Assembly: GCA_964475595.1 (NCBI GenBank)
Contig: CAYYXG010000012.1
Coordinates: forward strand, 22,526-86,525
Direction: 5' to 3'
Length of the DNA stretch: 64,000 nucleotides
Origin: RGEC01 sp964475595
GTDB lineage: Bacteria; Bacteroidota; Bacteroidia; NS11-12g; UBA955
A program made the translations under genes and the position numbers. The notes under the pieces were generated by a model. It did not search any database. It saw only the letters and a program-made list of their open reading frames with translations, and had not been told where the DNA came from. This document shows, in pieces, positions 8,687 to 17,432 of the stretch (within the stretch, counting starts at the first letter, position 1; each line of letters starts with the position of its first letter).

Positions 8687-9656
8687 ATGCCTTGAGCAGG
8701 TATTCTGCCGTTCGAATTTCATGAACACCTTCGCAGGTTAAAGCATACACAAAACCAGGCATCAGACTATAAGCCCCTACGTTACCATTGTTATCCATAG
8801 CTAATAAACACACCTGTTTCCCTCTGGCTGCCTCACCGCGCCTGCGGTAATATCGCTTTATGACTGCTTCGCAGGCAGCCTGAGCACCCTTGCCATTTCG
8901 CATGGCCTCCACCACACTGTGAGAGGCGGCCATCCTGATCATTTCTTCTCCCAGACCGGAGCAGGTAGCTCCACCAACTTCCCCGTCCACATACAATCCC
9001 GCTCCGATGATGGGTGAATCTCCTACCCTACCATGCATTTTCCAAGCCATGCCGCTGGTGGTGCAAACCCCGGAGAGTCGACGCTGACTATCAAGGGCCA
9101 ACATGCCAATAGTATCGTGGTTTAACTCCCAGTTTGGAGTCGGCGAATATTCAGATTTTCTGAGCCATTCCTTCCATGCTGCTTCAGATTCAGCCGTAAG
9201 TAAATTTTCTTTTTTAAAACCCTGCTCCAGTGCAAACTTTAAGGCACCACCTCCCGTGAGCATGACATGGGGCGTTTTCTCCATGACCTGCCTTGCCACG
9301 GCCGCAGGGTGCATAATATGCTCAAGACATGCCACAGAACCGCAATTCAAACGCTCATCCATGATACATGCATCCAGTGTCACTCTTCCGTCTCTGTCGG
9401 GGAAACCACCCAAACCCACCGTATTGATGGCCGGATCTTTTTCGGGGACTGCCACTCCCGCCACAATGGCATCCAATGAATAACTACCTTTGGCCAGCAG
9501 ATCCCACGCTGCAGCATTGGCTTGCAACCCGAAATCCCAGGTAGATACAACCACAGGGGCTTTGCCTTTCAATTTCCCCTGAGCCCGAACATCGCCAAGC
9601 ACGCCGGCGATGGAAACCACCCCTGTAAGTTTCAAAAAATCTTTTCTTGAAAGCAT
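8685..9656 (-). CDS. Secreted N4-(beta-N-acetylglucosaminyl)-L-asparaginase (glycosylasparaginase)
   Basis: A 323-residue N-terminal-nucleophile hydrolase that cleaves the GlcNAc-Asn bond left from N-glycoproteins. The autoprocessing site is clear: the nucleophile Thr182 follows HD in NHDTIGMLA, giving alpha and beta chains. Downstream, RVGDSPIIGAGLYVD and ATCSGLGEE match the substrate-binding loops of glycosylasparaginases (as in Elizabethkingia AspG). The N-terminus RKDFLKLTG plus a hydrophobic segment resembles a short Tat-like or lipoprotein-free signal, implying export. The ATG at 9656 is preferred over the ATG at 9716 because it directly precedes this signal. A weak -7-like box, TAACTTCG, lies 5 nt upstream. 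Confidence 0.88.
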   Translation of the reverse strand: MLSRKDFLKLTGVVSIAGVLGDVRAQGKLKGKAPVVVSTWDFGLQANAAAWDLLAKGSYSLDAIVAGVAVPEKDPAINTVGLGGFPDRDGRVTLDACIMDERLNCGSVACLEHIMHPAAVARQVMEKTPHVMLTGGGALKFALEQGFKKENLLTAESEAAWKEWLRKSEYSPTPNWELNHDTIGMLALDSQRRLSGVCTTSGMAWKMHGRVGDSPIIGAGLYVDGEVGGATCSGLGEEMIRMAASHSVVEAMRNGKGAQAACEAVIKRYYRRRGEAARGKQVCLLAMDNNGNVGAYSLMPGFVYALTCEGVHEIRTAEYLLKA

Positions 9657-9769
9657 GCGGACGAAGTTATTTGTTTTTTGCAGATTTCCCCGCCTTAATA
9701 AAGGGTTTATGCACATGGGTTCATAAATAATTGCAATAAAAAAAGTTGGGGAGCGTTTGATTTGTATTG

Positions 9770-10630
9770 ATGCATGCAGCCGCTGTTGATTTTCTGGATT
9801 ATCTGGCTATGAACCGACGTATGTCCATTCATACAGTTTCCGCGTATGAAAACGACTTGCAGCAGTTTCAGATCCATTGTCAAAACGAGGGATTAACCTT
9901 GGTTACCGGACTTAACGCGATGACGGTAAGAGGTTGGATGGCAGTCCTCATGCAATCGGGATTGCAGGCAAGAACTGTACACCGAAAAATTTCTGTACTT
10001 CGCTCATTTACCCGCTATCTGCGTAAACAAGGAACCCTCAAAAGCGACCCCCTTTCCAAAATTAGTCTGCCCAAAATGCCCAAACGTATTGTACAGGATA
10101 TTCCGGCCAGAGATTTACAAAACATGTTTGCCCATTTCCCCTGGCAAGAACAGGAAAACGGACAGCGTGACCGATTGCTTTTGCTACTGTTTTATTCCAC
10201 GGGAATGCGTTTAAGCGAGCTTGCAGCCATACATTGTGGCGATGTGGACCTAAACCGAAAAACGGTACAGGTTACGGGAAAGCGGAACAAACAACGATTG
10301 ATTCCTTTGCACGATGAAATTATGGAAGGATTAAAGGATTGGATGCAAGGCCGAAAAGGATTGCTATTTGCACTGGAAAATGGAAAACCCATGTACCGAA
10401 TGTATGTTTACCGATTGGTAAACCAATATTTACGGCTCTTTAGCGACGCCCTGAAAACCAGTCCACACGTGCTTCGACATTCATTTGCGACGCATATGTT
10501 AAATAATGGCGCTCAGTTAATGGCAATAAAGGAAATTTTAGGACATGCCAGTCTGGCGGCTACACAGGTATATACCAAAAACAGTTTTGAGAAACTGAAA
10601 AAAATTCACGGTTTGCACCCCCGAAATTAA
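9770..10630 (+). CDS. xerC: Tyrosine recombinase XerC/XerD (chromosome dimer resolution)
   Basis: 286 residues with all six catalytic positions of tyrosine recombinases: Arg147 (TGMRLSEL), Lys171 (VTGKRNK), His233 and Arg236 (HVLRHSFATH), His259 (LGHASLA) and nucleophile Tyr268 (TQVYTK). The N-terminal SAM-like domain (FLDYLAMNRRMSIHTVSAY) is standard. Length and housekeeping context (followed by the hibernation factor) point to the Xer system rather than to a mobile-element integrase. XerC versus XerD cannot be settled from sequence alone. The ATG at 9770 is chosen over a TTG directly before it. Confidence 0.88.
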   Translation: MHAAAVDFLDYLAMNRRMSIHTVSAYENDLQQFQIHCQNEGLTLVTGLNAMTVRGWMAVLMQSGLQARTVHRKISVLRSFTRYLRKQGTLKSDPLSKISLPKMPKRIVQDIPARDLQNMFAHFPWQEQENGQRDRLLLLLFYSTGMRLSELAAIHCGDVDLNRKTVQVTGKRNKQRLIPLHDEIMEGLKDWMQGRKGLLFALENGKPMYRMYVYRLVNQYLRLFSDALKTSPHVLRHSFATHMLNNGAQLMAIKEILGHASLAATQVYTKNSFEKLKKIHGLHPRN

Positions 10631-10755
10631 AATCAGTCGGATTTTTAGGTGCATTCATCTACAGAATGACACAAATCATCAACTTCGGCGTTATCTTTAT
10701 GTAAATTGTTGGTGATACCAATTACGGGATCTCAGCAAAAATTAAATGCAAAATC

Positions 10756-11055
10756 ATGAATATTCATTTTCAAACCATTGGACTGAAAGCAGAACCAAAG
10801 ATTATGGATGTAATCTCCGGCAAGCTGGAAAGATTGAACCGCATGTATCAGCGCATGCAGGAAGTAAAGGTAATTCTCAAAGAAGAGAAATCAGACACCA
10901 AGCGAAATAAAACGCTTGAAATTCGTGTGAAAGTACCCGAAAAAGAATTGTTTGTGATGCAACAGGATACCACATTTGAAAATGCCGCAGATGGGGCTGT
11001 GAGTGCATTAAAACAGCAGATATCCCGCCTAAAGGGAAAATTACAAGATCACTAG
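10756..11055 (+). CDS. hpf: Ribosome hibernation promoting factor, short form (HPF/RaiA)
   Basis: 99 residues of the HPF/RaiA fold: an N-terminal strand NIHFQTIGLKA, a helix carrying KLERLNRMYQRM, then the basic strand/helix of the 30S-binding face. It stabilises inactive ribosomes in stationary phase. It lacks the C-terminal dimerisation domain of long HPF. The gene follows xerC by 125 nt, an order common in Bacteroidota, and is normally followed there by translation genes; here it ends head-on against RidA with a 4-nt overlap (11052-11055), the two stop codons being interlocked. Confidence 0.88.
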   Translation: MNIHFQTIGLKAEPKIMDVISGKLERLNRMYQRMQEVKVILKEEKSDTKRNKTLEIRVKVPEKELFVMQQDTTFENAADGAVSALKQQISRLKGKLQDH

Positions 11056-11468
11056 TCGATGGTAGCAAGCACCTTAAGCTCTATAGCAATGGGTGTGGGA
11101 AGACAATTGATTTCAAGGGTGGTTCTGCATGGTGGATTATTGGCAAAATATTCTGCCCACAACTTGTTGTAGGTTTTAAAATCATCTTTCATATTGGTCA
11201 AAAACACGGTAACATCGATGATGTTTTCCCACTTGCTACCGGCGTCTTCAAGTATCCACCTAACATTCTGAAAAACGCTACGACATTGGGTTTCTATGTC
11301 ATAAGAAACAATGTTTCCATTTTCGTCAAGCTCTACCCCGGGGATTTTCTTGGTGCCTTTTTCACGGGGACCTACGCCACTTAAATATAAAAGATTTCCT
11401 ACGCGCCTCGCATGTGGGTAAAGACCTACCGGCTCGGGAGCTTTGCCAGAATTGATTATGTCATTCAT
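11052..11468 (-). CDS. RidA-family deaminase (2-aminomuconate deaminase-like)
   Basis: 138 residues of the RidA/YjgF trimer family, with the carboxylate-binding Arg115 (PCRTTLEI) and conserved Glu130 (AIELK). RidA hydrolyses reactive enamines and imines. The insert KGTKKIPGVELDENGNIVSYDI between the first strands is the feature of the subfamily that includes 2-aminomuconate deaminase of the kynurenine pathway. An ALDH8-like semialdehyde dehydrogenase, the preceding enzyme of that route, lies at 49245-50681, which supports but does not prove this role. A near-consensus -7 box (TAACTTTA, 11476-11483) lies 7 nt upstream of the ATG. Confidence 0.8.
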   Translation of the reverse strand: MNDIINSGKAPEPVGLYPHARRVGNLLYLSGVGPREKGTKKIPGVELDENGNIVSYDIETQCRSVFQNVRWILEDAGSKWENIIDVTVFLTNMKDDFKTYNKLWAEYFANNPPCRTTLEINCLPTPIAIELKVLATID

Positions 11469-11519
11469 GATGATTTAAAGTTACGAATTTACTATCCGTA
11501 CAAGATTTTGCGTTGCATT

Positions 11520-12854
11520 TCAATCGCAAATTTCAAAATGCTCTGTGAAGACAATACCCATTTTTTCCAAACGGGGCAAAATCTGATTATACCAGTAAGC
11601 GCTAACAGGAATCACTACCCCGGATTCAGGACAATTCCCTGACAGCACCAGCTCAACACCCAAAGCCAATGGCAGGCCAACCGTTTTTGCCATTGCCGTA
11701 TGCATATCATCTGCGCCCCTGACACAAAGTGTAGCATGATACCTTTTCTTTATTCCATCTTTCACAAAGCCAATGCGGTGGTACATTACCACCTCATCAC
11801 TATCTCCCGGCATCATTTTCCACTTTTCAAGCAAAACAGCTTCCAGCACTTCAGCAGCATTGTTCGCATCGGGATCAAAAGGCCTAGTACTTTCCAAATC
11901 CAAATAATCAAACCAAACGGCCTGATCGGCACTAATCCAACGATTTTTTAGCAACCAGTCTGATAGCAACTGTTTCTTATTTTTTCCGGTAAGTGCACAA
12001 CATACATCATTCAGGCATTGCAAATTTTTAGGGAGCGATGACTGTGCATCGGTGAAACCCAGTGCCACCAGTACCTGCCAGTTTTTACAGAAATTTGCAC
12101 GCCTCAGTGTTCCCCTGAAAAGTGTATCTGCCTCATCAAGCTTATAAAGTGAAGAATAGGAAAGACTATCGCGGTTTGCATAGGCATCAAATTCACCCAA
12201 GCCTGGAATCGACAAGGTTTTTGCCTCGGCAAAAAGGCGGTGCCACGGAATACTTCTCAGTTGCTTTTGATGTCTGTATATACTGTTGCCTCCCTGCCCT
12301 GCCAACACTACGTTGCGGGGATTCCAGCTGAATTTATATCTCCAGGGATTATTGGCACAATATGCTTCAGCAATCAGCCCACCACAATAACTTTCAAAAG
12401 CGGTAATTACTCCACCATCTGCCCTAATTTCATCCATGGCTTTCATGGCGCTTAAGTGATCAATGCCAGGATCCAGACCCAGTTCATTTAAAAATACCAA
12501 TCCGGCTTTTCTTGATTCCACATCCAGTTCCTTCATTGCTTCACTTACATACGAGGCAGAAGCAAAATGGGCGCGGTATTTAAGACACAAGGCAGCTACT
12601 TTTGGATGCATGGGAGGCGGAAGCAGAGAAACCACCATTTCCTTACCATTAACAAGCTGCTCCAGGGCATCCGCATCTGATGCGTTTATCATTTTTCGCT
12701 CAAGCCGCAAATCAGACGTGTGTTTTTCTAAATCCTTTGGATTGGCATCGCACACCGTTAATGAACGTTGAGTTTTATGGCAAAATTCTGCCAAATGCGT
12801 TAGTAAAAAACGAGAACTCCTGCCGGCCCCCAGCACCAAAACCCCGCTATTCAT
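11520..12854 (-). CDS. Saccharopine dehydrogenase-family protein (LYS9-like)
   Basis: 444 residues. The N-terminal Rossmann motif VLVLGAGRSSRF and the following LRLERKMIN segment bind the nucleotide. Downstream, NELGLDPGIDHLSAMKAMDE and ESYCGGLIAEAY are signatures of glutamate-forming saccharopine reductases/dehydrogenases, which interconvert saccharopine with aminoadipate semialdehyde plus glutamate in lysine degradation. The ATG at 12854 is chosen: it gives the Rossmann motif immediately and overlaps the upstream methyltransferase gene by 8 nt, implying translational coupling; the ATG at 12893 would lengthen the overlap. No lysine-ketoglutarate reductase half is present nearby. The direction of reaction in this organism is not known. 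Confidence 0.85.
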   Translation of the reverse strand: MNSGVLVLGAGRSSRFLLTHLAEFCHKTQRSLTVCDANPKDLEKHTSDLRLERKMINASDADALEQLVNGKEMVVSLLPPPMHPKVAALCLKYRAHFASASYVSEAMKELDVESRKAGLVFLNELGLDPGIDHLSAMKAMDEIRADGGVITAFESYCGGLIAEAYCANNPWRYKFSWNPRNVVLAGQGGNSIYRHQKQLRSIPWHRLFAEAKTLSIPGLGEFDAYANRDSLSYSSLYKLDEADTLFRGTLRRANFCKNWQVLVALGFTDAQSSLPKNLQCLNDVCCALTGKNKKQLLSDWLLKNRWISADQAVWFDYLDLESTRPFDPDANNAAEVLEAVLLEKWKMMPGDSDEVVMYHRIGFVKDGIKKRYHATLCVRGADDMHTAMAKTVGLPLALGVELVLSGNCPESGVVIPVSAYWYNQILPRLEKMGIVFTEHFEICD

Positions 12855-13659
12855 GGGAACCTCCAATATTTTGGCGCTGTCTTGCCGCCTCAAACATGAT
12901 TAGGGCAGCAGCTGTGGAGACATTCAGACTGTCAACGTTGCCAAACATGGGTATATTGACATTTAGACCAGCATTTCTCCAGAAATCACTAAGTCCCGAA
13001 CTCTCTGTGCCTACAACCACCGCTGCAGGTCCTGTTAAATCTTGTTGCCAAATACTAACCGCATTCTCCATAAAAGTAGTAAACACCGAAACATGTTGAT
13101 TCTGTAAAAACTCCAAGGTTTCCTGCGGGCTCATTACAAGTACCGGAACGCTAAAAACGCATCCCACACTGCTTCTTATTACATTCGGATTATAAATATC
13201 CACTGCAGGATCACACAAAATAACCGCAGTAGTGCCAGAAGCATCAGCACTTCTCAACAGCGCCCCTAAGTTCCCGGGTTTTTCAACGGATTCGGCCACC
13301 ACATAGAATGGCTGATTATGTCTTTTAACCGAACCTGTAGTCGTTTTTTTTGCCTCGACAACTGCTACCGCATTTTTAACGCCGGATCGGTATGCCAGCT
13401 TTGTCATAATTTCTGCAGAAACCGAAAACCATTCTACATCAGCTTGCAACCCCTGAAACCATGCATCTAGCTCCTCTTTGGAGATATCATCCCCACAAAA
13501 AAATAATTTCTTAAATAAAAAACCCGCTTTCTGGCACATCTTCAACTCATTCAACCCCTCAGCTACAAAAAGCCCGGTGGATTTACGCAAACGACTCTTT
13601 TCCAACAGCTGCAAGGCTTCCTTTACCGAAGGATTCTGCAGACTGCTAATGTACTTCAT
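12847..13659 (-). CDS. TrmH/SpoU-family RNA 2'-O-methyltransferase
   Basis: 270 residues. The three SPOUT motifs are complete: motif 1 EKPGNLGALLRSADASG, motif 2 VVVGTESSGLS, motif 3 IPMFGNVDSLNVSTAAALIMFE, which form the knotted SAM site. The N-terminal portion (LQNPSVKEALQLLEKSRLRK, FVAEGLNEL) is the RNA-binding substrate domain of the TsnR/RlmB type. The target nucleotide, in rRNA or tRNA, cannot be named. First gene of a two-gene unit with the saccharopine dehydrogenase. Confidence 0.9.
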   Translation of the reverse strand: MKYISSLQNPSVKEALQLLEKSRLRKSTGLFVAEGLNELKMCQKAGFLFKKLFFCGDDISKEELDAWFQGLQADVEWFSVSAEIMTKLAYRSGVKNAVAVVEAKKTTTGSVKRHNQPFYVVAESVEKPGNLGALLRSADASGTTAVILCDPAVDIYNPNVIRSSVGCVFSVPVLVMSPQETLEFLQNQHVSVFTTFMENAVSIWQQDLTGPAAVVVGTESSGLSDFWRNAGLNVNIPMFGNVDSLNVSTAAALIMFEAARQRQNIGGSHE

Positions 13660-13672
13660 GGTTAAAGGCCGT

Positions 13673-14956
13673 TCAGGCGTTTTTAACCGACATCGGGTTA
13701 GCGTGCCAGATACCCGCCTTTACCGTACCTGCTACTAATCCCTTCAGGGTTTTCCCAAGCAACGGCTGATTTACACCCTTGCTATAATTAAAAGATGGCT
13801 CAAAAACCCATTCCGCGGTTGGGCTAAACAAAGTAATGTCAGCCGGCTGTCCCGGATTGAGACTTACTTTGGGCAGACCCATCATTTTCCGGGGACCTGA
13901 TGACAGTGTAGCGGCAATGATGTTCAAATCGGGCTTTCCCCCGCCTGTAATGGACTGAAGCACGGTTTGTATGGAAGAGGCACCCCATCCGGCATAGTCG
14001 AATTCTACTGCCTTGTTTTCAATATCCTGTGCATGATGATTACTCATTACCGCATCGATTGTGCCATCGGCAAGACCCTGCCAAAGTGCCACTCGGTCTC
14101 GCTCCGATCTATATGGCGGTAAGACTTTATAATTCTCGTCAAAAGAGGTAAGGTTTTCGTCTGTAAACAGCAAATTAAATGCAGGCACTGCGGCCTTTAC
14201 ATCAATGCCGGCAGATTTGGCCTTCCTCAAAAGATCTACAGACTCAGCACTGCTTATCCTGATTATTCTTACGGGAACTTTCAGCCACCCGGCTATCTGT
14301 AATATTTGCTCCAGCGCTGCACTTTCACTCACAGACGGCATGCCTTTCAGACCCAAAGAAGCACTTTGAATACCTTCGTGTATGCTTCCACCGGGTGCCA
14401 GCTTTTTATCGAACGGGAAAAATAGAACAGGCAACTTAAGACCTGAACTATACTCCATAATTCTGGAAATCAGGCCTGTATCGGCAATGGTATGATCTCC
14501 ATCACAAAAACCGACGGCACCTGCTTTAGCCATGTCATAGAACTCAGTCATTTCCTTGCCCTGGGCCTGCTGTGTGATATTTCCAAGCGGCAAAACATGG
14601 ATGGGTAAGTCACTACCCGCTTTTCCTAAAGCGGTAATGGCCGCAGCATGGTCCGGATACGGATGATTTCCTGCCAACACAGCCACATGCGTAAATCCTC
14701 CTGACTGTGCCGCTTTGGAAAGACTCTTGAAATCTTCCTTCCATTCCTCACCGGGCTCGCCGCAATAGGAAAGAATATCAAGCCAACCGGTATTGGCCAC
14801 AAGACCGCTGGCATTCACTTCTTTATCGGCCTGCACCTCCAAATCCGTGCCCATTGCTTCAATGATGCCGTTTTTGATATAAATGTCTGTCTGCTTTCCG
14901 TGATGGGCCGACTCAATGTCAATGACCTGGGCAGATTTGATAAGAATTGTAGTCAT
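13673..14956 (-). CDS. Dihydroorotase homologue lacking catalytic residues (PyrC-like pseudoenzyme)
   Basis: A 427-residue amidohydrolase-fold protein clearly homologous to class I dihydroorotases, the third step of pyrimidine synthesis: overall length, SFDENYKVLPPYRSERDR, and the C-terminal ADITLFSP strand. The metal site is gone. The motif that reads D-x-H-x-H-x-R-E-P-G in active enzymes is D60-I-L62-S-Y64-C-G66-E-P-G, so both His and the substrate Arg are lost; the His pair before LLFTDE is missing (VPAFN, 257-261); and S-D-H-A-P-H is SNHHAQ (305-310), losing the catalytic Asp. This resembles the non-catalytic PyrC' partner of aspartate transcarbamoylase in pseudomonads. The start is chosen 1 nt after the BatA-like gene's stop. 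Confidence 0.8.
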   Translation of the reverse strand: MTTILIKSAQVIDIESAHHGKQTDIYIKNGIIEAMGTDLEVQADKEVNASGLVANTGWLDILSYCGEPGEEWKEDFKSLSKAAQSGGFTHVAVLAGNHPYPDHAAAITALGKAGSDLPIHVLPLGNITQQAQGKEMTEFYDMAKAGAVGFCDGDHTIADTGLISRIMEYSSGLKLPVLFFPFDKKLAPGGSIHEGIQSASLGLKGMPSVSESAALEQILQIAGWLKVPVRIIRISSAESVDLLRKAKSAGIDVKAAVPAFNLLFTDENLTSFDENYKVLPPYRSERDRVALWQGLADGTIDAVMSNHHAQDIENKAVEFDYAGWGASSIQTVLQSITGGGKPDLNIIAATLSSGPRKMMGLPKVSLNPGQPADITLFSPTAEWVFEPSFNYSKGVNQPLLGKTLKGLVAGTVKAGIWHANPMSVKNA

Positions 14957-14957
14957 C

Positions 14958-16988
14958 CTATTCGCTTTTTCTTTGTTTAATAAATCGATAATCCCAAAAT
15001 ACCAAAACCAGAACTTCCAATGCGAAAAAAACAGCAGCAAGCCATATAAACAAGCGCCAGGCAGAAGTGTCTGATATTTTGGCCTGATAAGCAGCCACTG
15101 CATTATCTCCGGATGTCCATTCTATACCATTGGCATCCATCCAGGGTTTCAATTCAGATTCCAAGACCATACCGGGATTGCTCTCGAGGCGGCTGTCATT
15201 CACGGATACGCATCCCTGGATTTTTGAAGCCCCATTCTCTAACAAGGCATAGTTTCCGGCGTTTTCAGGCTGGGCACCCAAATATATACCTTGCCCGTTA
15301 GGGGTCATACTCACTTCCGCTACCAACTCAAAGCTATTCAACTTCAGCACCGGGGGTTTTTCGTTCATTTTCAGCCCATTTTGCAAAGGAAGTACTGTCT
15401 TTGACAAACAAATTCCGTACAGTTGAGGATTTGCCCTGTCTGCTATCATGGCATGGGTAAGCAAAGGAAGAAATAACGGACTTTTTACAAAATTGCCCGC
15501 ATCCTCCTGAAACGGAGAAGTAAAACCATACAATGTTCCTTTTCCTACTTTAAACCTCAACAAAAACGGATCCCCGTTTTCTAAGGTTAAAATGGATTCA
15601 CCAGCACCGTTCAACCCTGAAGTACTTCTATATTTTTTAATTTCCGGCACAGCCATATTTTGAGGAATTTGACTGAATACGCCCTCAAAAAATGGATGGG
15701 TAAAACCCTTATCTGAAATACGAAGAGATCTATTTTCTACTTTCGAATCAGGGAACCCTATAATGTTCACCAACGCATCGTTAGGCGTGTTGTTATCAAC
15801 GGCAACGATACACGTGGCGCCAGAAACAGTGAGCCAGTCTCTTATGTTTTCTGCCTGTATTTTTGATAAATTTCCGGGGCCTACCCAAATATAAACATTA
15901 TTGGCGGTTGCGACCTGACCGGAAAATGGATTCAAAGTCGGAGTTATTTTGAGAAAGGGCTGTGCTTCAATTACCTGACTCACAAACCGATTAGAACTGC
16001 TAAGGTTAACATTGCGTGAGGTTTGTGTACTAAGATTCATGTACAACACATTATCAAAGGATGCTCCCGGCTCCTCAATAATCAGTCTTGCCGGATTAAC
16101 ACTTTTATTTTCTGCTGTAAAATCAATTGATGAAACACCGGAAGTTCCGGGTTGCACAGAAACCCTGCCTGTGCCCAGCAACCCATTTTCCGTATACAAT
16201 TTCACAGGAAAATCTTGAAGCGGATCTTTTGTATAATTGACAACCCGGAACTGAATGCTGTTTTTTTCCCCGGGAATCAGGTAGGGTTTTGTAAGCCATG
16301 CAGAATCAATACCAATATTTTCCCTTAGGCTTGATGTTATTCTCACCAGCTTTATCGGTATTCCTTTGAGTTCGCTAATATTGGATGGCTTCCCTACAAA
16401 ACCTGTCTGAAAATCAGAAATCACATACCCGACATAGGCATTACCTGTCTCCTTTAAATCATTTGCCATACTTTTCAGCAAAGTCTCTAATTGAATTGAG
16501 CCCGGCTGAATTTTAATGGCATCTATGTTAGAAATGGCTTCCGCAGAAGAAACAAATTGTGAACTAGGGCCTGTTATCTGTAAAGTCCTGATTTGAAATT
16601 CCCCATTGATACCATAAGAACGAATAATATCACGGGCATGTTGCTTTGCCGTTTCCAGCAAAATCTTTCCATCCCGTCGGTTATCCATACTGAAAGAATT
16701 ATCAATAAAAATACTTACCCGCGTTTTGCCGGTTGCTTGCGAGGAATTGTGATTACAACCCGGGTTGGCAAATGCCATCACAAGACATGCAAGAGCTAAC
16801 ATCCTACAAAACAGGGTTAGCAGATGTTTAAGTCGGTTTTGATTTTTTGTTTCAATTTCAACTTCTTTCAACAAACGAACCCTGGTAAATCGAACCGTTT
16901 GATACTTTCTAAACCTGAAAAGATGCACCAACAATGGAATCAGCAATACGGCTAGTGCTGACAAAAACACTGGGTACAAAAAGGACAT
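14958..16988 (-). CDS. BatA-domain membrane protein with von Willebrand A-like domain
   Basis: 676 residues. Membrane helix 1 (residues 5-24) followed by LVHLFRFRKYQTVRFTRVRLL and a second helix is the BatA N-terminal domain. A vWA-like domain begins with VSIFIDNSFSMDNR, which keeps the MIDAS motif DxSxS. A glutamine-amidotransferase-like region (VYIWVGPGNLS) and a third membrane helix near residues 650-670 complete it. Bat-type proteins are linked to stress tolerance and envelope integrity in Bacteroidota, without known biochemistry. Its promoter box lies only 4 nt before the ATG; the next gene, the PyrC-like pseudoenzyme, starts 1 nt after its stop, so the two are cotranscribed and probably coupled. 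Confidence 0.85.
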   Translation of the reverse strand: MSFLYPVFLSALAVLLIPLLVHLFRFRKYQTVRFTRVRLLKEVEIETKNQNRLKHLLTLFCRMLALACLVMAFANPGCNHNSSQATGKTRVSIFIDNSFSMDNRRDGKILLETAKQHARDIIRSYGINGEFQIRTLQITGPSSQFVSSAEAISNIDAIKIQPGSIQLETLLKSMANDLKETGNAYVGYVISDFQTGFVGKPSNISELKGIPIKLVRITSSLRENIGIDSAWLTKPYLIPGEKNSIQFRVVNYTKDPLQDFPVKLYTENGLLGTGRVSVQPGTSGVSSIDFTAENKSVNPARLIIEEPGASFDNVLYMNLSTQTSRNVNLSSSNRFVSQVIEAQPFLKITPTLNPFSGQVATANNVYIWVGPGNLSKIQAENIRDWLTVSGATCIVAVDNNTPNDALVNIIGFPDSKVENRSLRISDKGFTHPFFEGVFSQIPQNMAVPEIKKYRSTSGLNGAGESILTLENGDPFLLRFKVGKGTLYGFTSPFQEDAGNFVKSPLFLPLLTHAMIADRANPQLYGICLSKTVLPLQNGLKMNEKPPVLKLNSFELVAEVSMTPNGQGIYLGAQPENAGNYALLENGASKIQGCVSVNDSRLESNPGMVLESELKPWMDANGIEWTSGDNAVAAYQAKISDTSAWRLFIWLAAVFFALEVLVLVFWDYRFIKQRKSE

Positions 16989-16992
16989 ACCG

Positions 16993-17000
16993 CAAAGTTA
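16993..17000 (-). promoter_or_regulatory. -7 promoter box of the BatA gene
   Basis: TAACTTTG on the minus strand, ending 4 nt before the ATG at 16988. Its TAA is also the stop codon of the upstream thioesterase gene. Confidence 0.6.
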
Positions 17001-17432
17001 CGAAATTGAATCGTCAGGAAGTGAATAACGGCTAATGATCCATTCAGGTATGGACTTGGGACGGCCCGTTTGCAAATCCACTAGGACATATTCAGCCCAT
17101 CCTTTGCAGGAAAGAACGTCATCGGCATCCCTCAGTATGGCAAATTCCACCCTGACAGAGGCAGTTCCCATACTGACAATAGCGGTTTGAACCTTCATAC
17201 CATCGCCCAATTTCAAGGGCCTCAGGTACCGCATTTCAGTTGCAGATAAATACCAACCCAGATTATGCTGCATAAATTCCTGCAAAGGCATACCATAGCA
17301 ACGCTCCATTTGTTCCAGTCTGGCGGCAAATACATAATCCATGTAGCGGCTGCTGTGCACATGGCCAAATAAGTCTATGTCATCAGGTCTTACTTGCAGT
17401 ACAGTGGTATGAACCCGGGTGTTAAGGGGCAT
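16998..17432 (-). CDS. Acyl-CoA thioesterase (4-hydroxybenzoyl-CoA thioesterase/YbgC-like hotdog)
   Basis: 144 residues with the hotdog thioesterase pattern: VRPDDIDLFGHVHSSRYMDYVFAARLEQM, in which the Asp (DLFGHV) is the catalytic position of the YbgC/4-HBT group, and the long strand LSATEMRYLRPLKLGDG. It hydrolyses acyl-CoA or acyl-ACP of unknown chain. It overlaps the deoxynucleoside kinase stop by 1 nt (TAATG), so translation is likely coupled. Confidence 0.85.
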   Translation of the reverse strand: MPLNTRVHTTVLQVRPDDIDLFGHVHSSRYMDYVFAARLEQMERCYGMPLQEFMQHNLGWYLSATEMRYLRPLKLGDGMKVQTAIVSMGTASVRVEFAILRDADDVLSCKGWAEYVLVDLQTGRPKSIPEWIISRYSLPDDSIS

